From the NCBI GenBank assembly GCA_017590115.1, contig JAGGNK010008226.1, positions 5,717,283 through 5,781,282 on the forward strand: 64,000 nucleotides of DNA, written 5' to 3'. Shown in pieces: positions 62,639-64,000 of this stretch (positions are counted from its first letter, which is position 1; each line of letters begins with the position of its first letter). The notes under the pieces are model-generated. The model saw nothing but the letters and a program-made list of their open reading frames with translations, did not search any database and had not been told where the DNA came from. Source of the DNA: Montifringilla adamsi. Lineage: Eukaryota; Chordata; Aves; Passeriformes; Passeridae. Position numbers and translations under genes: made by a program.

Positions 62639-64000
62639 TGTGTCCATGAAGAAAAGGGGCAGCCTTCTTTGTCTGGGGAGGATTGGCTTTCACAGCAAGG
62701 AGCTTGGCTCCAACTTGACCTACAATTTTAATTGGGTTTTGAGGCCTCGCCCAGAGTTTGGCTCCCTGCTAGGAACGCCGGAGAGAGCAGCACAGCAGCA
62801 CATCCTCTGGCACTATCAGTTTTTCAGGATCATCAGCCAAGGCACCAATCCTCCAGCCATTTTGGTGGCTGTTCAGCATAAACACTGAAAGCAAGCTCTG
62901 GCATAAAAGGTATCAAACATTATATCATGGTTACTGTCAATGGCAAAAATGAGACATTTTCCTTAGTGTTTGAGGCCTGTCCAACCACTTTGTGCCAGGT
63001 GGTAGAACATCTCAGTGATAATGCTGTTATTTATTGCTTGCATCATGCAAACAGTCAAGAACCACAGTCTTGGGCTGGCTACTCAAACACAACCTCAGAC
63101 CCCAAATGTTTATAATCTCAACTGTAAGAGTAGCTCTAAAAATAAGCAGATGTATCAAAGGAGAGGGGAAAGGAGATGAGCAATTCACTCAGCAATGGCA
63201 ACAGGGCACAACCACCTCTGGGGAGGAGAGTGGCACAGGCATGGTGGGGTGGGCTGCAGGGGAGTGGTTTTGGAGACATCCAAAAGTCAGGACATCTTCC
63301 CACCCACCACTGTGAGGAAGCAGGAGCAGAGGTGGAGGAAACCCAGAGAGAAGTTTCTGTACTTACCCATCACGCCACAGGAGAAGAGGGTAGGTCCTTG
63401 ACTCATCTTTGGAGTGTGCTGCAAACAACCAGAAAAACTATTCACTTCTCACAGACTCGACCTGGGCACCAGACACCAACACCAGCCTGCCTCCAGCCTG
63501 GGCAAAGCCTTCCACAGCCCCATTCCATCAGGGGACAGACCCAGTCACCCTTCCTCAAGGAAATCAGCTTTAATTAAACACAGGGCAGGCTCTGGAGAAA
63601 CTAAAATGGGAGCTGCAATTCAGTGGTAATCCTGAATTGGGCAAGAAAGGAGCAGAAGTGATATCCTGAACTTCATCCAAGCCCATTAAGGCCTCCCCAC
63701 CCAGGTACAAAGCAGCTATTTAGCTTTTTCAAGCATATAATGTGTTTCTAAGGCAAGGCATTCTCACCTCAGCACTTCTGGGGAGTCTGTGCTCAGATTG
63801 TGCTGATTTGCACTAAAAATAGGGGGAAATGTCACTGCATGGGTACAAAATAATCCTGGTTGCTTTTCACTCTCTCTTTTTTTTTTTTTTCCTCAAGAAT
63901 TTTCCTCTTGACAGCATAACAGACACCATCAGACTTCTAAAAATGAGCATGGATGGGTTCACATATAATAAATCAATATTTTATCCACAGCTGCATGCCA

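Larger units (their letters stand above)
56842..64000 (-). other. FAM53B: FAM53B upstream intron (partial)
   Basis: Sequence 5' of the large FAM53B exon on the - strand. The N-terminal residues expected before the split glutamate (about 45 in mammals) were not found here, so the preceding exon is probably beyond the window. It contains CR1 fragments at 57273, 60376, 60952 and 61125 and a short perfect inverted repeat at 62615. The rest, including 57720-60370 and 61260-64000, is unique-looking with no recognised gene. Confidence 0.7.

Noticed and set aside
62927..63115. Possible FAM53B first coding exon region
   Set aside because: The methionine-valine start here is on the + strand, opposite to FAM53B, and the following residues do not match the family.

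Overview
This window is nuclear DNA from a bird. The evidence is the many 5'-truncated CR1 retroposon fragments (about twenty seen), a few degraded MIR-type SINE relics, long introns, and exons recognisable as two vertebrate genes. A solo ERVK-type LTR with extreme loss of G on one strand points to a songbird-like lineage, but that part is inference. There are no bacterial-type features: no operons, no CRISPR array and no tRNA or rRNA genes were seen.

Layout. Positions 1-35857 are interpreted as the last intron of LHPP on the + strand. No other LHPP exon was recognised there. It holds CR1 fragments, a 101-bp tandem duplication, an inverted pair of an unclassified repeat, MIR relics, microsatellites and several AT-rich, repeat-free stretches that resemble conserved noncoding elements. 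The terminal LHPP coding exon is at 35858-35948, followed by a short 3' UTR with a poly(A) signal at 36563. About 2.3 kb of intergenic DNA, including one CR1, separates it from the next gene.

FAM53B lies on the - strand, tail to tail with LHPP. Its 3' UTR is 38885-42368, its terminal coding exon 42369-42689, and a large internal coding exon 56147-56841. A 13.5-kb intron lies between the two exons. That intron carries the G-depleted solo LTR (47608-48187), a 10-bp minisatellite (47231-47350), more CR1 fragments and AT/AC microsatellites. From 56842 to the window end is upstream FAM53B intron. Exons coding the first roughly 45 residues were not found and probably lie beyond 64000.

How the genes relate: LHPP encodes a HAD-family phosphatase acting on pyrophosphate and phosphohistidine/phospholysine. 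FAM53B (fish simplet) encodes a nuclear-signal-bearing protein linked to beta-catenin nuclear entry. They are neighbours in human 10q26.13 in the same convergent arrangement, so this is conserved synteny and not a functional operon. The most unusual item is the strand-asymmetric LTR, a candidate APOBEC-edited retroviral relic. Most of the window is ordinary avian intron.
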